Origin: Granulicella sibirica
GTDB lineage: Bacteria > Acidobacteriota > Terriglobia > Terriglobales > Acidobacteriaceae
Length of the DNA: 64,000 nt
NCBI RefSeq assembly: GCF_004115155.1
Contig: NZ_RDSM01000001.1
Coordinates: 1,488,001 to 1,552,000, forward strand
Direction of reading: 5' to 3'
Part shown: positions 19,104 through 27,305 of the stretch, one piece after another
Layout: each line of letters opens with the position of its first letter
Numbering within the stretch: the first letter of the stretch is position 1
Notes under the pieces: generated by a model
Database searches by the model: none
What the model was told of the DNA's origin: nothing
Seen by the model: the letters and a program-made list of their open reading frames with translations, nothing else
Position numbers and translations under genes: made by a program

Positions 19104-19921
19104 AATCCATTGAAGATTCGGGCTTCATACTGGAACTACTCGCAAAGCGCCTACCGATCGATCGATCTGATTCCCTAGTAAGACACTATCGCGGGCTGAT
19201 GAGCGATCTTCAAAACTCACAGTGGGAAGCAACCATAGTCAAGGCGGGCAAATTTGCCGAGGCAGTTCTGAAGTGTCTCTGGGCCCACATTGGGCAAACC
19301 GTACAAGATGGAAAAGACTTCAAAGCAGATCTGATCATCCGTGGGCTCGAGCAAACACCAGCGACGGTAGCAGAGGACTTCATCAGGCTCACAGTTCCTC
19401 GTGCATGTCGATTTGTGTATGACGTTGCAAGCAACCGCGGGGCGAGACACGATTCTGTGAATATCAACCCGAACGTCATGGATGCAAATGGCGTGTCGTC
19501 AGCCTGTTCTTGGGTCCTTGCGGAACTGATCAGGTACTCACAAGCGGGCGAAACCTCTCCATCGGCAGCCGTAGAAATCGTCGCCCGGCTGACTGAGAAG
19601 AAATACCCCCTTTTTGAGGAGATTGAAGGCCGTCTATATTTTGCCGATGCATCCGTCGGAGCCCGAAAACTCGCTCTCTTGCTCTTGGCTTTCCGCTATC
19701 CTGCAAGAATTTCCAGAGATGAGCTCATCGCCGCGATCATGAGACACGGGCAAAGCAAAAGCAGCGCGCAGACCGGGGTCGCGAGGATTAGTAGCTTGGT
19801 TGACGATGATGGAATGCGCTGCCTCAGGCTGCGATCGGTAGGACTGAAGGAAGCCGAAGGTCTTCTAAGCGTTTGGCAAGGGGGAGTCCGGAAAGCTAGC
19901 CGGCGACAGCGCGCGTCCTGA
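19100..19921 (+). CDS. Unknown protein D of the four-gene cassette, HEPN-like N-terminal part
   Basis: 273 aa, translationally coupled to C. Residues 25-150 are helical and resemble abortive-infection/HEPN-like proteins: SQWEATIVKAGKFAEAVLKC, then FIRLTVPRACRFVYDVASNR, GARHDSVNINPNVMDANGV and CSWVLAELIRY. In related sequences I expect R-N-x-R-G-x-G-H; here the first Arg is replaced (ASNRGARH, R113-x3-H117), so nuclease activity is doubtful. Residues 165-262 look like another winged helix (KKYPLFEEIEGRLYFADASV, GARKLALLLLAFRYPARIS). The C-terminus is Arg/Lys-rich. The layout suggests a sensor or effector of a defence-type module. That is inference. Confidence 0.65.
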   Translation: MKSIEDSGFILELLAKRLPIDRSDSLVRHYRGLMSDLQNSQWEATIVKAGKFAEAVLKCLWAHIGQTVQDGKDFKADLIIRGLEQTPATVAEDFIRLTVPRACRFVYDVASNRGARHDSVNINPNVMDANGVSSACSWVLAELIRYSQAGETSPSAAVEIVARLTEKKYPLFEEIEGRLYFADASVGARKLALLLLAFRYPARISRDELIAAIMRHGQSKSSAQTGVARISSLVDDDGMRCLRLRSVGLKEAEGLLSVWQGGVRKASRRQRAS

Positions 19922-19931
19922 TTTCCTTTAC

Positions 19932-20222
19932 TTACCCCAACCCCAAATCCTTCAACATCCGCTCCCGCAACATCTGATTAGCCCGCGTCTGATACCCCTG
20001 TCCATCCTTCTTCAACCACGCGATCACATCCGCGTCCAGACGCAGGCTCACCGACTGCTTCACCGGCCGATAGAACTTCCCCCGCACGCCCCTCTTGAAG
20101 TCCTCAGCTGACAACTCCGGAATGTCAGAAGTATCAATAGGCCTACCCTCAAGGGCTTTCAATTGCTCGAGTTGCTTATCGCTAAGGAGCGTTCCCGGTT
20201 CTCTTCTAAAAATCACTTTCAT
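19932..20222 (-). CDS. brnA: BrnA antitoxin from internal start
   Basis: An ATG at 20222 with AGAGAAGG 5 bases upstream is where a separate BrnA of 96 aa would begin, overlapping the ancestral brnT end by 17 bases as usual for these pairs. It contains the linker GRPIDTSDIPELSAEDFKRG, then FYRPVKQSVSLRLDADVIA and GQGYQTRANQMLRERML, the DNA-binding and dimerising part. Even with the upstream fusion, free BrnA could still be made from this start and repress the promoter. Confidence 0.55.
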   Translation of the reverse strand: MKVIFRREPGTLLSDKQLEQLKALEGRPIDTSDIPELSAEDFKRGVRGKFYRPVKQSVSLRLDADVIAWLKKDGQGYQTRANQMLRERMLKDLGLG

Positions 20223-20492
20223 AAGACCTTCTCTCATGGGTTGTAGCTTCCCGGGCTGAATGATCCGCACGATCTCCTCGCCCTCTTCAATCAGTGTGTG
20301 AACCACGACCAGGATGTACCTGCCGTTCACCTCCCCGGTCGTGATCCAGCGAAGCTCTCCGTTCACGATCCCGTCAGGGACAGTCACGTGGAGAGGATCG
20401 TCAAAAACGGGAAGCGCAGTGTCGAACTCGAACCCGTGCTTCCGGAGGTTGCTGGCGTTCTTCTCGTCATCCCACTCGAAGCGCAAGCTCAC
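19932..20492 (-). CDS. brnT: BrnT-BrnA toxin-antitoxin, fused by a frameshift
   Basis: One continuous frame joins a BrnT-type RNase toxin and a BrnA-type antitoxin. The start is taken as GTG 20492 (VSLRFEWDDEKN); a longer frame to 20558 is possible. The toxin part keeps FEWDDEKNASNLRKHGFEF and RWITTGEVNGRYILVVVHT. After IVRII the expected BrnT ending (SAREATTHERRSYE) is found only in the next frame. Inserting one T at about 20259-20260 restores it, ending at a TAG at 20206-20208. As read, the toxin instead runs into MKVIFRREPGTLLS of BrnA. The antitoxin ends in a ribbon-helix-helix-like SVSLRLDADVIAWLKK. Sequencing error is possible. Confidence 0.75.
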   Translation of the reverse strand: MSLRFEWDDEKNASNLRKHGFEFDTALPVFDDPLHVTVPDGIVNGELRWITTGEVNGRYILVVVHTLIEEGEEIVRIIQPGKLQPMREGLMKVIFRREPGTLLSDKQLEQLKALEGRPIDTSDIPELSAEDFKRGVRGKFYRPVKQSVSLRLDADVIAWLKKDGQGYQTRANQMLRERMLKDLGLG

Positions 20493-20506
20493 CGCCTGTA
20501 CAAGAG

Positions 20507-20516
20507 TGTATATACA
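20507..20516. promoter_or_regulatory. Palindromic BrnA-type operator with -10 box
   Basis: TGTATATACA is a perfect 10-base palindrome upstream of the brnT start. It includes a TATATA that could be the -10 element of the minus-strand promoter, about 15 bases before the GTG. Autorepression by BrnA at such a site is known for the family; binding here is inferred. Confidence 0.45.
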
Positions 20517-20626
20517 GAATCCTGAAAAAATAAAGTCGGATCCGCCATTGCTTGTCACTTCAGATAGGCGACCCCACCCCCCACATCCGAATCCACTTAA
20601 GAGACACAGGAAAGCAGGGAACCAAC

Positions 20627-20857
20627 ATGTCCGACATTATCGCCACCGCCGCCCCCATCGAGCACGAAGACGACAAGGGCCACAAGGGTCCCCACGACCC
20701 CAAAGAGATCAATCCCAAGATGACCTCCGACATCGCCTACTGGTCGAAGGAGTTCGGCGTCACCGGCCAGATCCTCCACGAGGCGATCCGCACCCACGGC
20801 ACCCACGTCGACAAGGTCCGCGCCGCCCTCGCCCACCACGAAGTCAACCTGACCTAA
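20627..20857 (+). CDS. DUF3606 small protein
   Basis: 76 aa, starting at ATG 20627. An acidic/His-rich N-terminus (APIEHEDDKGHKGPHDPKE) leads to the DUF3606 core: INPKMTSDIAYWSKEFGVTG, QILHEAIRTHGTHVDKVRAA. The conserved E/DI-x-YW-x-K-x-FG pattern and the helix LHEAI--HGTHVDKV fit the family, which has no established function. It marks the return to chromosomal codon use after the accessory region. Confidence 0.82.
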   Translation: MSDIIATAAPIEHEDDKGHKGPHDPKEINPKMTSDIAYWSKEFGVTGQILHEAIRTHGTHVDKVRAALAHHEVNLT

Positions 20858-20866
20858 CCCTTCCGG

Positions 20867-20889
20867 TGCGGCCCCGAAAACGGGCCGCA
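20867..20889 (+). terminator. Hairpin after DUF3606
   Basis: TGCGGCCC and GGGCCGCA form an 8-bp stem around CGAAAAC, 10 bases after the DUF3606 stop. No clear U-run follows, so a terminator role is tentative. Confidence 0.4.
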
Positions 20890-21067
20890 TCCTCGAAGGA
20901 GAGCCAACCGCAGTCAGCGAAAATTCCCAAAATGGGAAAAACAACCCCCACACCGCCCGGCACCCACAAAATGACACGATTTACCACGCAATGGACCGCA
21001 AGCTAACCAGCGAAACCGTGCATCCTGCGCTGCCACAAAAGTTGTAGAAAGAGCCGAAAACGGGTGT

Positions 21068-21565
21068 CTAACCGCCCTGCGAGAGGTCCCCGGCTGCGCT
21101 CCGTGCGGCCGCCAGGACCGCTGGATAGGCATACGTGGACCACTTCAACACGTACCCGTTGCCAAGCTCCGTAGTGAACTTAAACCGATACGCATCAACA
21201 TGTTCCGAGCCGGTCGATGTCTCATGCTCCCACATCGCGTGCTTATGCTTCACCCACGCGGCATGCATATTTCTTATCATGTGGTACATGAAATAGATGG
21301 AAGCATGGGCCCTCTCTCCGTCGCCATCCGGCATGAACTGCACATACCCATAATTCGGATCCTCCCCCTGGCACGACCCCTTCGTTTCTATGCCGGGAAT
21401 GCTGTTCATCAGCTTGATGAGATCGACGATTCCTGTATCGATCTCGACGGATTGGCCTGAACGCAGCTTCATCAGGACCGTCGGGTGGCCGAGGGAGACA
21501 TAACCTTCGCTCAGCGTCTTACCTGATCTATCTTGCGGGGCCTGCTTTGATTCTTTGGACGTCAT
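21068..21565 (-). CDS. Hypothetical cytoplasmic protein
   Basis: 165 aa, no signal peptide or membrane segment. Residues 30-60 read VLMKLRSGQSVEIDTGIVDL and LMNSIPGIETKGSCQGED, then YGYVQFMPDGD and a helix HASIYFMYHMIRNMHAAW rich in Met and His. It ends with ELGNGYVLKWSTYAYPAVLA. The GIETKGSCQGED stretch resembles a small family that begins with a conserved SCEG/SCQG turn, but I cannot name it. The ATG at 21565 lacks a clear Shine-Dalgarno. Confidence 0.6.
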   Translation of the reverse strand: MTSKESKQAPQDRSGKTLSEGYVSLGHPTVLMKLRSGQSVEIDTGIVDLIKLMNSIPGIETKGSCQGEDPNYGYVQFMPDGDGERAHASIYFMYHMIRNMHAAWVKHKHAMWEHETSTGSEHVDAYRFKFTTELGNGYVLKWSTYAYPAVLAAARSAAGDLSQGG

Positions 21566-21652
21566 CGTTCTAGGGTAAACGCGTCGTTGGCCGGAGGTTA
21601 GGGGAAACGATAGACTCCTTTCAGAACAGCTGGAGCGATGACAGGATTGTCT

Positions 21653-22891
21653 ATGAAGCGACGTGATCTTCTTCGTGCAGGCGTGGCTGCTGGAGTTTCA
21701 GCAGCGCTCCCCGTCAGCGGATTTGCCGCTTCCCTTCCCTCTACGGGCGATGACCGCGCTGAGTGGTTGATGCATCTTGAGCGCGTGGCGGGCCCGGTGC
21801 TTTCGGCGCTCTCGCATCGAAAGCTGATTGCGACGATGCCGGTTGAGTCGGCTGCAGGGCATGATGCAGATCGGCGGAAGGTGACTTATCTGGAGGCGCT
21901 TGGGCGGACGCTTTGTGGGATTGCTCCATGGCTCGAGCAGGGCGAGACGACGGGGGCGGAAGGGCAGTTACGCGAGAGGTTCTGTGGGATGGCGCGAGAG
22001 GCGATTGCCGCAGGCGTCGATCCGAGGTCTCCGGACTATCTAAGGTTTGGGGTGGATCGGCAGACCATTGTGGATGCGGCGTTTCTGTCGCTGGCGTTGT
22101 TGCGGGCTCCACGGGAGTTGCGGGAGAAGCTTCCAGCGGCGGTGCGGGCGCAGCTTGCGGATGGGCTGCGAGCTACGCGCGAGTTGCTGCCAGGGTTCAA
22201 TAACTGGCTGCTGTTCGCGGCGATGATCGAGGCTTGCCTGTTTCAGCTTGGAGAGCGGTGGGACCGTATGCGCGTCGACTATGCGCTTCGGGAGCATCAA
22301 AGCTGGTTTCTCGGAGACGGGGTGTATGGGGATGGGCCGCACTTTCACTGGGACTACTACAACTCGTTCGTGATTCAGCCGTTTCTGCTGACGCTTATCG
22401 ATGCAGTCGGGGCGCAGGAGCCGGGGTGGGCGGCGATGGGGCCGGCGATCAAGGCGCGGGCGCAGCGGTATGCGGCGATTCAGGAGAGGCTGATTGCGCC
22501 GGATGGGACCTATCCGATTGTGGGGAGGTCGATTGCTTACCGGTGCGGGGCGTTTCAGTTGCTGGCGGAGGTGGCTTTGCGGAAGGAACTGCCGGAAGGG
22601 GTGACGCCGGAGCAGGTGCGGTGTGGGTTGACTGCCGTCATACGCAAGACGTTGGACACTCCGGGTACGTTCGATGAGAAGGGCTGGTTGCGGATTGGGC
22701 TGGCGGGGCATCAGCCTTCGCTGGGGGAGACTTATATCTCGACCGGGAGCTTGTATCTTTGCTCGGCGGTGTTTTTACCTTTGGGGCTTCCTGCGAGCGA
22801 TGCGTTTTGGAGCGGGAAGGCGGAGCGGTGGACTTCGCAGAAGCTGTGGGCGGGGGTGGATCTTCCTGTGGATCATGCTTTGGATGGATAG
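21653..22891 (+). CDS. DUF2264 family protein with Tat-type signal
   Basis: 412 aa from ATG 21653, chosen because AGGA lies 6 bases upstream and the product then starts with MKRRDLLRAGVAAG, a Tat-like leader (21638 gives five more residues). The body matches DUF2264, an alpha/alpha-barrel family near carbohydrate-degrading enzymes: FNNWLLFAAMIEACLFQLG, HQSWFLGDGVYGDGPHFHWD, YYNSFVIQPFLLTLID and RLIAPDGTYPIVGRSI. An unsaturated-uronate or glycosidase-like role is suspected but not shown. It is next to two Gfo/Idh/MocA genes, consistent with sugar-acid catabolism. Confidence 0.85.
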   Translation: MKRRDLLRAGVAAGVSAALPVSGFAASLPSTGDDRAEWLMHLERVAGPVLSALSHRKLIATMPVESAAGHDADRRKVTYLEALGRTLCGIAPWLEQGETTGAEGQLRERFCGMAREAIAAGVDPRSPDYLRFGVDRQTIVDAAFLSLALLRAPRELREKLPAAVRAQLADGLRATRELLPGFNNWLLFAAMIEACLFQLGERWDRMRVDYALREHQSWFLGDGVYGDGPHFHWDYYNSFVIQPFLLTLIDAVGAQEPGWAAMGPAIKARAQRYAAIQERLIAPDGTYPIVGRSIAYRCGAFQLLAEVALRKELPEGVTPEQVRCGLTAVIRKTLDTPGTFDEKGWLRIGLAGHQPSLGETYISTGSLYLCSAVFLPLGLPASDAFWSGKAERWTSQKLWAGVDLPVDHALDG

Positions 22892-22987
22892 GCTTGCACT
22901 GCGGGCGGTTGTGGTTTCCCACGTTAGCCGCGATGAGACTGCGGCGAACATGGGGCACCCGGGGTTTGTGGCGGGCCTGAAGCGTAC

Positions 22988-23046
22988 CTCAGGGGCTAAG
23001 GCCCCGTTGCCTGCTGAAGTTCTATGGCACGGCTGAAGCCGTGCCC
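22988..23046. repeat. REP-like double hairpin
   Basis: Two small palindromes between convergent genes: GGGGC-TAAG-GCCCC (22992-23005) and GGCACGGC-TGAA-GCCGTGCC (23026-23045), followed by CTTAACGAGAC. This CAGGGGCTAAGGCCCC plus GGCACGGCTGAAGCCGTGCC arrangement is a familiar dispersed repeat of Terriglobia and may act as a terminator here. Confidence 0.7.
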
Positions 23047-23077
23047 TTAACGAGACGCTCGGAGTGGTGAGGATAGG

Positions 23078-24460
23078 CTAAGCGCTGAAGGTGTACGGCG
23101 GGCGCTGGGGGCGGGAGAGTAGGGCGTTGGCGGGGTCGTTCTTTAGGAACTTCTCTTTGGCTGGGTCCCAGTACATGTGGCGGTTGGTCTTCATCGCGAT
23201 GTGGTGCAGGAGGCAGGTGGAGCAGGCGCGGTGGCCGATCTCTACCGGGGCAGTTGGGGGTTTGCGGGTCTTGATGCAGTCGAGCCAGTTTCCGTGCTGG
23301 TCGTCGCTCTGGTAGGCGTGCCACTCGTTGGGGCCGATGATTGAGGTCAGGATTTTTGGGTCAGAGGCTTCGAGGGGTTCGAGCTTGATGGCTTTGCCGC
23401 CGGCGTCGGTGGGTGTGGTCATCTCGTCGCGACGGACGAAGAGCCAGCCCTTAGTGCCGACCCACTTGATGCCATTGTTGAAGTCGCCGGAGATGTCCAT
23501 GGTGATGCCGTTGGCGTAGACGGCGTGGGTGAGGAACTTGCCGTGGACGTTCCAGAGCCCGGAGGTGGGAAACTCGGCGGTGCCCCAGATTTCTACGGGG
23601 CCGGTGAGTTCGGTGTTCATGCCCCAGTGGGCGGTGTCGACGTGATGGGCTCCCCAGCCGGTGATCATGCCGGCTCCGAACTGCTCGCAGCGGAGCCAGC
23701 CGGGGCGGTCGAAGCCGGAGGTGGGCATGACGCGGTCGAGGGTATACGGGACCTCGGGGGTCGAGCCGAGCCAGGCGTCGTACTGGAAGTCCGAGGGGAT
23801 GGGCATGGTGGCGGGATTGCCGCCGGCGGGGTCTCCGGGGAGGCCGATTTCGACGTGCTTGATCTCGCCGATGCGGCCGTTGCGGACTAACTCGACGGCG
23901 CGGAGGAACTGCTTCCAGGAACGCTGCTGGCTGCCGATCTGGAGGATGCGGTCGGTGTTCTGGACGGAGTCCGAGAGGTGGCGGCCTTCGGCAATGGTGA
24001 GGGATGCGGGCTTCTGGAGGTAGACGTCCTTGCCCGCACGGACGGCGTCGACGGCGACGATGGCGTGCTGGTGGTCGGGCGTGCTGATGACGACGGCGTC
24101 TATATCCTTATTGGCGAGGAGTTCATGGTAGTTCGAGTAGCCGGTGACACCGTCGTAGGGCTTGCCGGATTTCTTGGCGTAGACGCCGTTGATGAGCGCC
24201 TTGCCCTCTTCGACGCGGTGCGCGGAAAGGTCGCACACCGCCATGATGTGGGCGTTGTCATACTTCCAGATGCCGGGGAGGTCGTGGCCGCGGGAGATTC
24301 GTCCGCAGCCGATGGCTCCGATGTTGATGCGATTGCTTGGAGAATTTTCCCCGAAGACGCTGGAGGGGAGGATGGTGGGGAAGCCCGCGGCTGCGGCTGC
24401 TCCTAACGATGTTTTGAGGAACCGCCGCCGCGATACGCCTTCGATACGCTTCGCTTCCAT
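23078..24460 (-). CDS. Gfo/Idh/MocA-family oxidoreductase, exported
   Basis: 460 aa from ATG 24460, preceded by AAGGAGAAGG (the TTG at 24475 is less likely). A twin-arginine leader SRRRFLKTSLGAAAAAGF is followed by the Rossmann part INIGAIGCGRISRGHDLPGI, NAHIMAVCDLS, DAVVISTPDHQHAIVAVDAV and GKDVYLQKPASLTIAEG (about residues 50-165). The C-terminal half (MPTSGFDRPGWLRCEQFGAG, MITGWGAHHVDTAHWGM) is typical of the secreted Bacteroidota/Acidobacteriota-type branch. NAD(P)-dependent chemistry on sugars or their glycosides is known for some members. It follows the next Gfo gene by 30 bases in an operon. Confidence 0.88.
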   Translation of the reverse strand: MEAKRIEGVSRRRFLKTSLGAAAAAGFPTILPSSVFGENSPSNRINIGAIGCGRISRGHDLPGIWKYDNAHIMAVCDLSAHRVEEGKALINGVYAKKSGKPYDGVTGYSNYHELLANKDIDAVVISTPDHQHAIVAVDAVRAGKDVYLQKPASLTIAEGRHLSDSVQNTDRILQIGSQQRSWKQFLRAVELVRNGRIGEIKHVEIGLPGDPAGGNPATMPIPSDFQYDAWLGSTPEVPYTLDRVMPTSGFDRPGWLRCEQFGAGMITGWGAHHVDTAHWGMNTELTGPVEIWGTAEFPTSGLWNVHGKFLTHAVYANGITMDISGDFNNGIKWVGTKGWLFVRRDEMTTPTDAGGKAIKLEPLEASDPKILTSIIGPNEWHAYQSDDQHGNWLDCIKTRKPPTAPVEIGHRACSTCLLHHIAMKTNRHMYWDPAKEKFLKNDPANALLSRPQRPPYTFSA

Positions 24461-24490
24461 TGCCTTCTCCTTCAACGCCGATAGGAACTG

Positions 24491-25684
24491 CTAGGCTTCG
24501 AGCTTCACGGTCTTTGCGGCTCGCTGAGCCTTGATGACCAATTCAGCCGCGAGGAGGCACTGGGCCTGGTCCTGAGCGACGTGGGTGCGGTTGACGACGT
24601 CGGAGACAAACTGTGGGCCAAAGGGCAAGGGGACGTTGTTGCAGTCGATGTAGCGCTGGCTGGTCCGGTCGACGATGAAAAGGTTGTTCCCCTGCTTGCT
24701 GACAGCGACGTTGGTGTACTTGCGGCACTCGATGTAGCCCTCCGTACCCAGGATGAAGAGACGTCCGTCGCCCCAGGTGCCGAGGCCATCGGGGGTGAAC
24801 CAGTCGAGGCGCACATAGCCGAGGCCCTTATTACCGCGCAGGACCATATCGCCGAAGTCCTGGAATTTGGGGTGGCCGGGGTGGTTGATGTTGGCGACCT
24901 GCGACTCTACGATGTCTGCGGAGGTAGAGCCGGTGTAGTAGAGGAACTGGTCGACCTGGTGGGAGCCGATGTCGGTGAGGATTCCGCCGTAGAGTTCGGG
25001 GTCCCAGAACCAGTCGGGCCGCTTGGAGGCTCCCCCGGCGAACTTGTCTCCGTTGGCTCCCTGTTCGATCTGGTGGGGGGCGATGTTGATGGTCTGTATG
25101 ACCTTGCCGATGGCCCCTGACTGGACGAGTTCACCGGCCTTGATGGCGGCTTTGACCTCCAGGAGCTCGGAGTACATGATGCCGTAGATGCGCTTCGTCT
25201 CGGCGATGGTCTTGCGGACTTCGGCGAGTTGCTCGAGGGTGGTGATGCCGGGCTTGTCCGAGAGGAAGTCCTTGCCATGCTTCATGACGCGGACGCCGAG
25301 AGGCGCGCGGTGGCTGGCGATGGTGGAGCTAAGGACCAGTTGGACGGAGGAGTCGTTGAGGATCTCATCCTCGGAGGCGGCCACGGGTACGTCGGGGAAG
25401 CGAGACTTGAAGAGGGCGACCTTGTCGGGCTCAGCGCCGTACCACTTGACGAGGACGCCACCACCTCGCTGGATGGCGCCGACCATGCCGTAGATGTGGT
25501 CGTGGCTCATGCCGCAGACGGCGAACTTGATGGTGTCCTTGGGCTTGATGTCTTGGCCGACGGCAATCTCGTGGATGATGCCTGTGCTGCTGCCGAAGGC
25601 GGCCTCGGGGAGTGCCGAAAATGCTCCTGCCGAACCAATCGCCTTCAGGAACGATCTCCGGTTCACCGCGTCCATGCTGCTCAT
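24491..25684 (-). CDS. Gfo/Idh/MocA-family oxidoreductase, exported
   Basis: 397 aa from ATG 25684 with GAGGAG upstream. Leader NRRSFLKAIGSAGAFSALP is Tat-like, with Arg-Arg. Rossmann part: IKFAVCGMSHDHIYGMVGAI, VLVKWYGAEPDKVALFKSRF and LVLSSTIASHRAPLGVRVM, then HGKDFLSDKPGITTLEQ (the K-P motif). The second domain contains PDWFWDPELYGGILTDIGSH and QVDQFLYYTGS, with the conserved D-x-x-x-H-x-x-D of this enzyme fold. It is the first gene of a two-gene operon divergent from the cupin-SDR-manD operon. Confidence 0.88.
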   Translation of the reverse strand: MSSMDAVNRRSFLKAIGSAGAFSALPEAAFGSSTGIIHEIAVGQDIKPKDTIKFAVCGMSHDHIYGMVGAIQRGGGVLVKWYGAEPDKVALFKSRFPDVPVAASEDEILNDSSVQLVLSSTIASHRAPLGVRVMKHGKDFLSDKPGITTLEQLAEVRKTIAETKRIYGIMYSELLEVKAAIKAGELVQSGAIGKVIQTINIAPHQIEQGANGDKFAGGASKRPDWFWDPELYGGILTDIGSHQVDQFLYYTGSTSADIVESQVANINHPGHPKFQDFGDMVLRGNKGLGYVRLDWFTPDGLGTWGDGRLFILGTEGYIECRKYTNVAVSKQGNNLFIVDRTSQRYIDCNNVPLPFGPQFVSDVVNRTHVAQDQAQCLLAAELVIKAQRAAKTVKLEA

Positions 25685-26057
25685 CCTGCACTCTCCTCAA
25701 ATGTCACTGCCGGGCTTTGTTCGGCGCAATCAGTCTAAATCTTGGCGCACTCCCGGCATTTGTTCGACTGACGTAATTTCTTCCGAACGCGAACGACAGC
25801 AATCTATGCCAACAGGTGGATGCTTGGCAACTGAAACGTTTTTTCAGGAGTGTCCGATACAGGCGTAATTCGTTCACTCCTGCCTTCGTTGACGGGACGG
25901 GAGAGGACTTGAGCCGCTCAGGCGGATCGGTACGACATTTTTCGGAGTATTTCGTGAATTGGATTTATTTCGGATCGACAAACTAATCTTGATTAGAGTA
26001 GAGTGATCGCGTTCCGGCCAGGCCGTTTGGGAGCCTGCGCCCTGAAAGGAAAACGAG
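25685..26057. promoter_or_regulatory. Divergent control region with three dyads
   Basis: 373 bases between the Gfo/Idh operon and the cupin-SDR-manD operon, no gene. Dyads seen: TGCCAA...TTGGCA at 25807-25829 (11-base spacer), a LacI-like GAAACGTTTT at 25833-25842, and CTAATC-TT-GATTAG at 25983-25996 (perfect 6-base arms) 61 bases before the cupin start. These are candidate operators for shared regulation of both sugar-acid operons. None can be tied to a specific regulator from sequence alone. Confidence 0.45.
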
Positions 26058-26495
26058 ATGCTCACTCGACGCGACGTGACCGTCGCCCTTATTGCCATTG
26101 GAGCTACCTGCGGAGTATTCGCCGCCGTGAAGCCGGGGATGATCGGTTCCTCTGTCTACGACTGGAACAAGCTCCCGGTGACGAAGACGAAGATCGGCGA
26201 GGTGCGGCAGGTGTTCAAGGGGCCAACGGCGACACTCGATGAGCTCGAGATGCACATTACGACGCTGAATCCCGGCGAGGCGTCGCATCCGCCGCATCAT
26301 CATCCGAATGAGGAGTTGATCATCATCCGGCAGGGGACGGTGGAGACGCTCTCGAAGGGGACGTGGGTGAAGGTGGGGCCGGGCTCGGTGATCCTGAACG
26401 GATCGAACGATCTGCACAGCCTGCGGAATGTAGGTACGGACCAGGCGATCTACCATGTCGTCAACTGGAAGTCGGCGACGACTCCTGCCCAGTAA
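26058..26495 (+). CDS. Cupin-domain protein with membrane anchor
   Basis: 145 aa, ATG 26058 after AAAGGA. A hydrophobic N-terminus (VTVALIAIGATCGVFAAV) could be a signal or anchor. The single cupin barrel is clear: LNPGEASHPPHHHPNEELII as motif 1 with the metal-binding His-x-His...Glu pattern, and DLHSLRNVGTDQAIYHVV as motif 2. Metal-binding residues appear intact. The role is probably binding or isomerising a sugar acid, fitting its place ahead of an SDR and a mannonate dehydratase. Specific activity is unknown. Confidence 0.82.
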   Translation: MLTRRDVTVALIAIGATCGVFAAVKPGMIGSSVYDWNKLPVTKTKIGEVRQVFKGPTATLDELEMHITTLNPGEASHPPHHHPNEELIIIRQGTVETLSKGTWVKVGPGSVILNGSNDLHSLRNVGTDQAIYHVVNWKSATTPAQ

Positions 26496-26527
26496 GTACT
26501 TTCAAGAAAAAAAGAAGAGGAATGTGG

Positions 26528-27289
26528 ATGTTTGATTTGGCCGGACGATGCGCCGTCGTCCTTGGGGGCACATCGGGTATCGGGCAGGCGATCGCACATG
26601 GACTGGCGGAAGCCGGGGCTGATGTTATCGCGTCGTCGAGACAGCAGGGGCAGGTGGATGCCACGGCTGCTGGTATCGAGGCGCTTGGAAGAAGGACGCT
26701 GAGGCTTACTTCCGACGTGGTCGATCGTGGGTCGGTGCAGGCGTTGCACGATGCGGTGATCGCGAGCTTCGGCAAGGTCGATATTCTTGTGAACTCGGCG
26801 GGGATTACGAAGCGCGTGCCTACGCTTGAGTGCATGGACGAGCTTTGGGGCAACATCATGAACGTCAACCTGAACGGCACGCTGCGGGCGTGCCAGATCT
26901 TCGGGAAGACGATGCTTGCGGCGGGTTATGGGCGGATCATCAATATCGCTTCGCTGGCTACGTTTGTTGCGTTTCAGGAGGTGGCGGCTTATGGGGCGAG
27001 CAAGGCTGCTGTCGGAGCGTTGACGCGGTCGCTTGCGGTGGAGTGGGCGGCACAGGGAGTGACTGTCAATGCGATTGCCCCGGGGATTATTCCTACAGAG
27101 TTGAACCGGAAGATTCTAGATTCGCCGCGTGGACGTGAGTTGACGATGAGGACGCCGATGGGGCGGTATGGGACCGTGGATGAGCTTGTTGGGGCGGCGG
27201 TGTATCTTGCTGCGGAGGAGAACGCGTTCATGACTGGACAGATATTGACAGTGGATGGCGGGTATCTTGCCAGTGGAGTCAATCAGTAG
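26528..27289 (+). CDS. SDR-family oxidoreductase, gluconate 5-dehydrogenase-like
   Basis: 253 aa from ATG 26528 (GAGG at 7 bases; ATG 26522 is an alternative). The classical SDR motifs are present: GGTSGIG in the glycine loop, [12 protein letters not shown] with catalytic Ser, and AYGASKAAV with the Tyr/Lys pair, then [16 protein letters not shown]. Sequence style fits sugar-acid dehydrogenases such as fructuronate reductase-like, gluconate 5-dehydrogenase or 2-keto-3-deoxygluconate dehydrogenase. In this operon it may interconvert D-mannonate and D-fructuronate, the step before ManD, which is an inference from position. Confidence 0.87.
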   Translation: MFDLAGRCAVVLGGTSGIGQAIAHGLAEAGADVIASSRQQGQVDATAAGIEALGRRTLRLTSDVVDRGSVQALHDAVIASFGKVDILVNSAGITKRVPTLECMDELWGNIMNVNLNGTLRACQIFGKTMLAAGYGRIINIASLATFVAFQEVAAYGASKAAVGALTRSLAVEWAAQGVTVNAIAPGIIPTELNRKILDSPRGRELTMRTPMGRYGTVDELVGAAVYLAAEENAFMTGQILTVDGGYLASGVNQ

Positions 27290-27305
27290 GTTTGCTGGAG
27301 ATGTC

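Noticed and set aside
22988..23046. CRISPR-like repeat
   Set aside because: Two different short palindromes, not regularly spaced identical repeats; fits dispersed REP elements.
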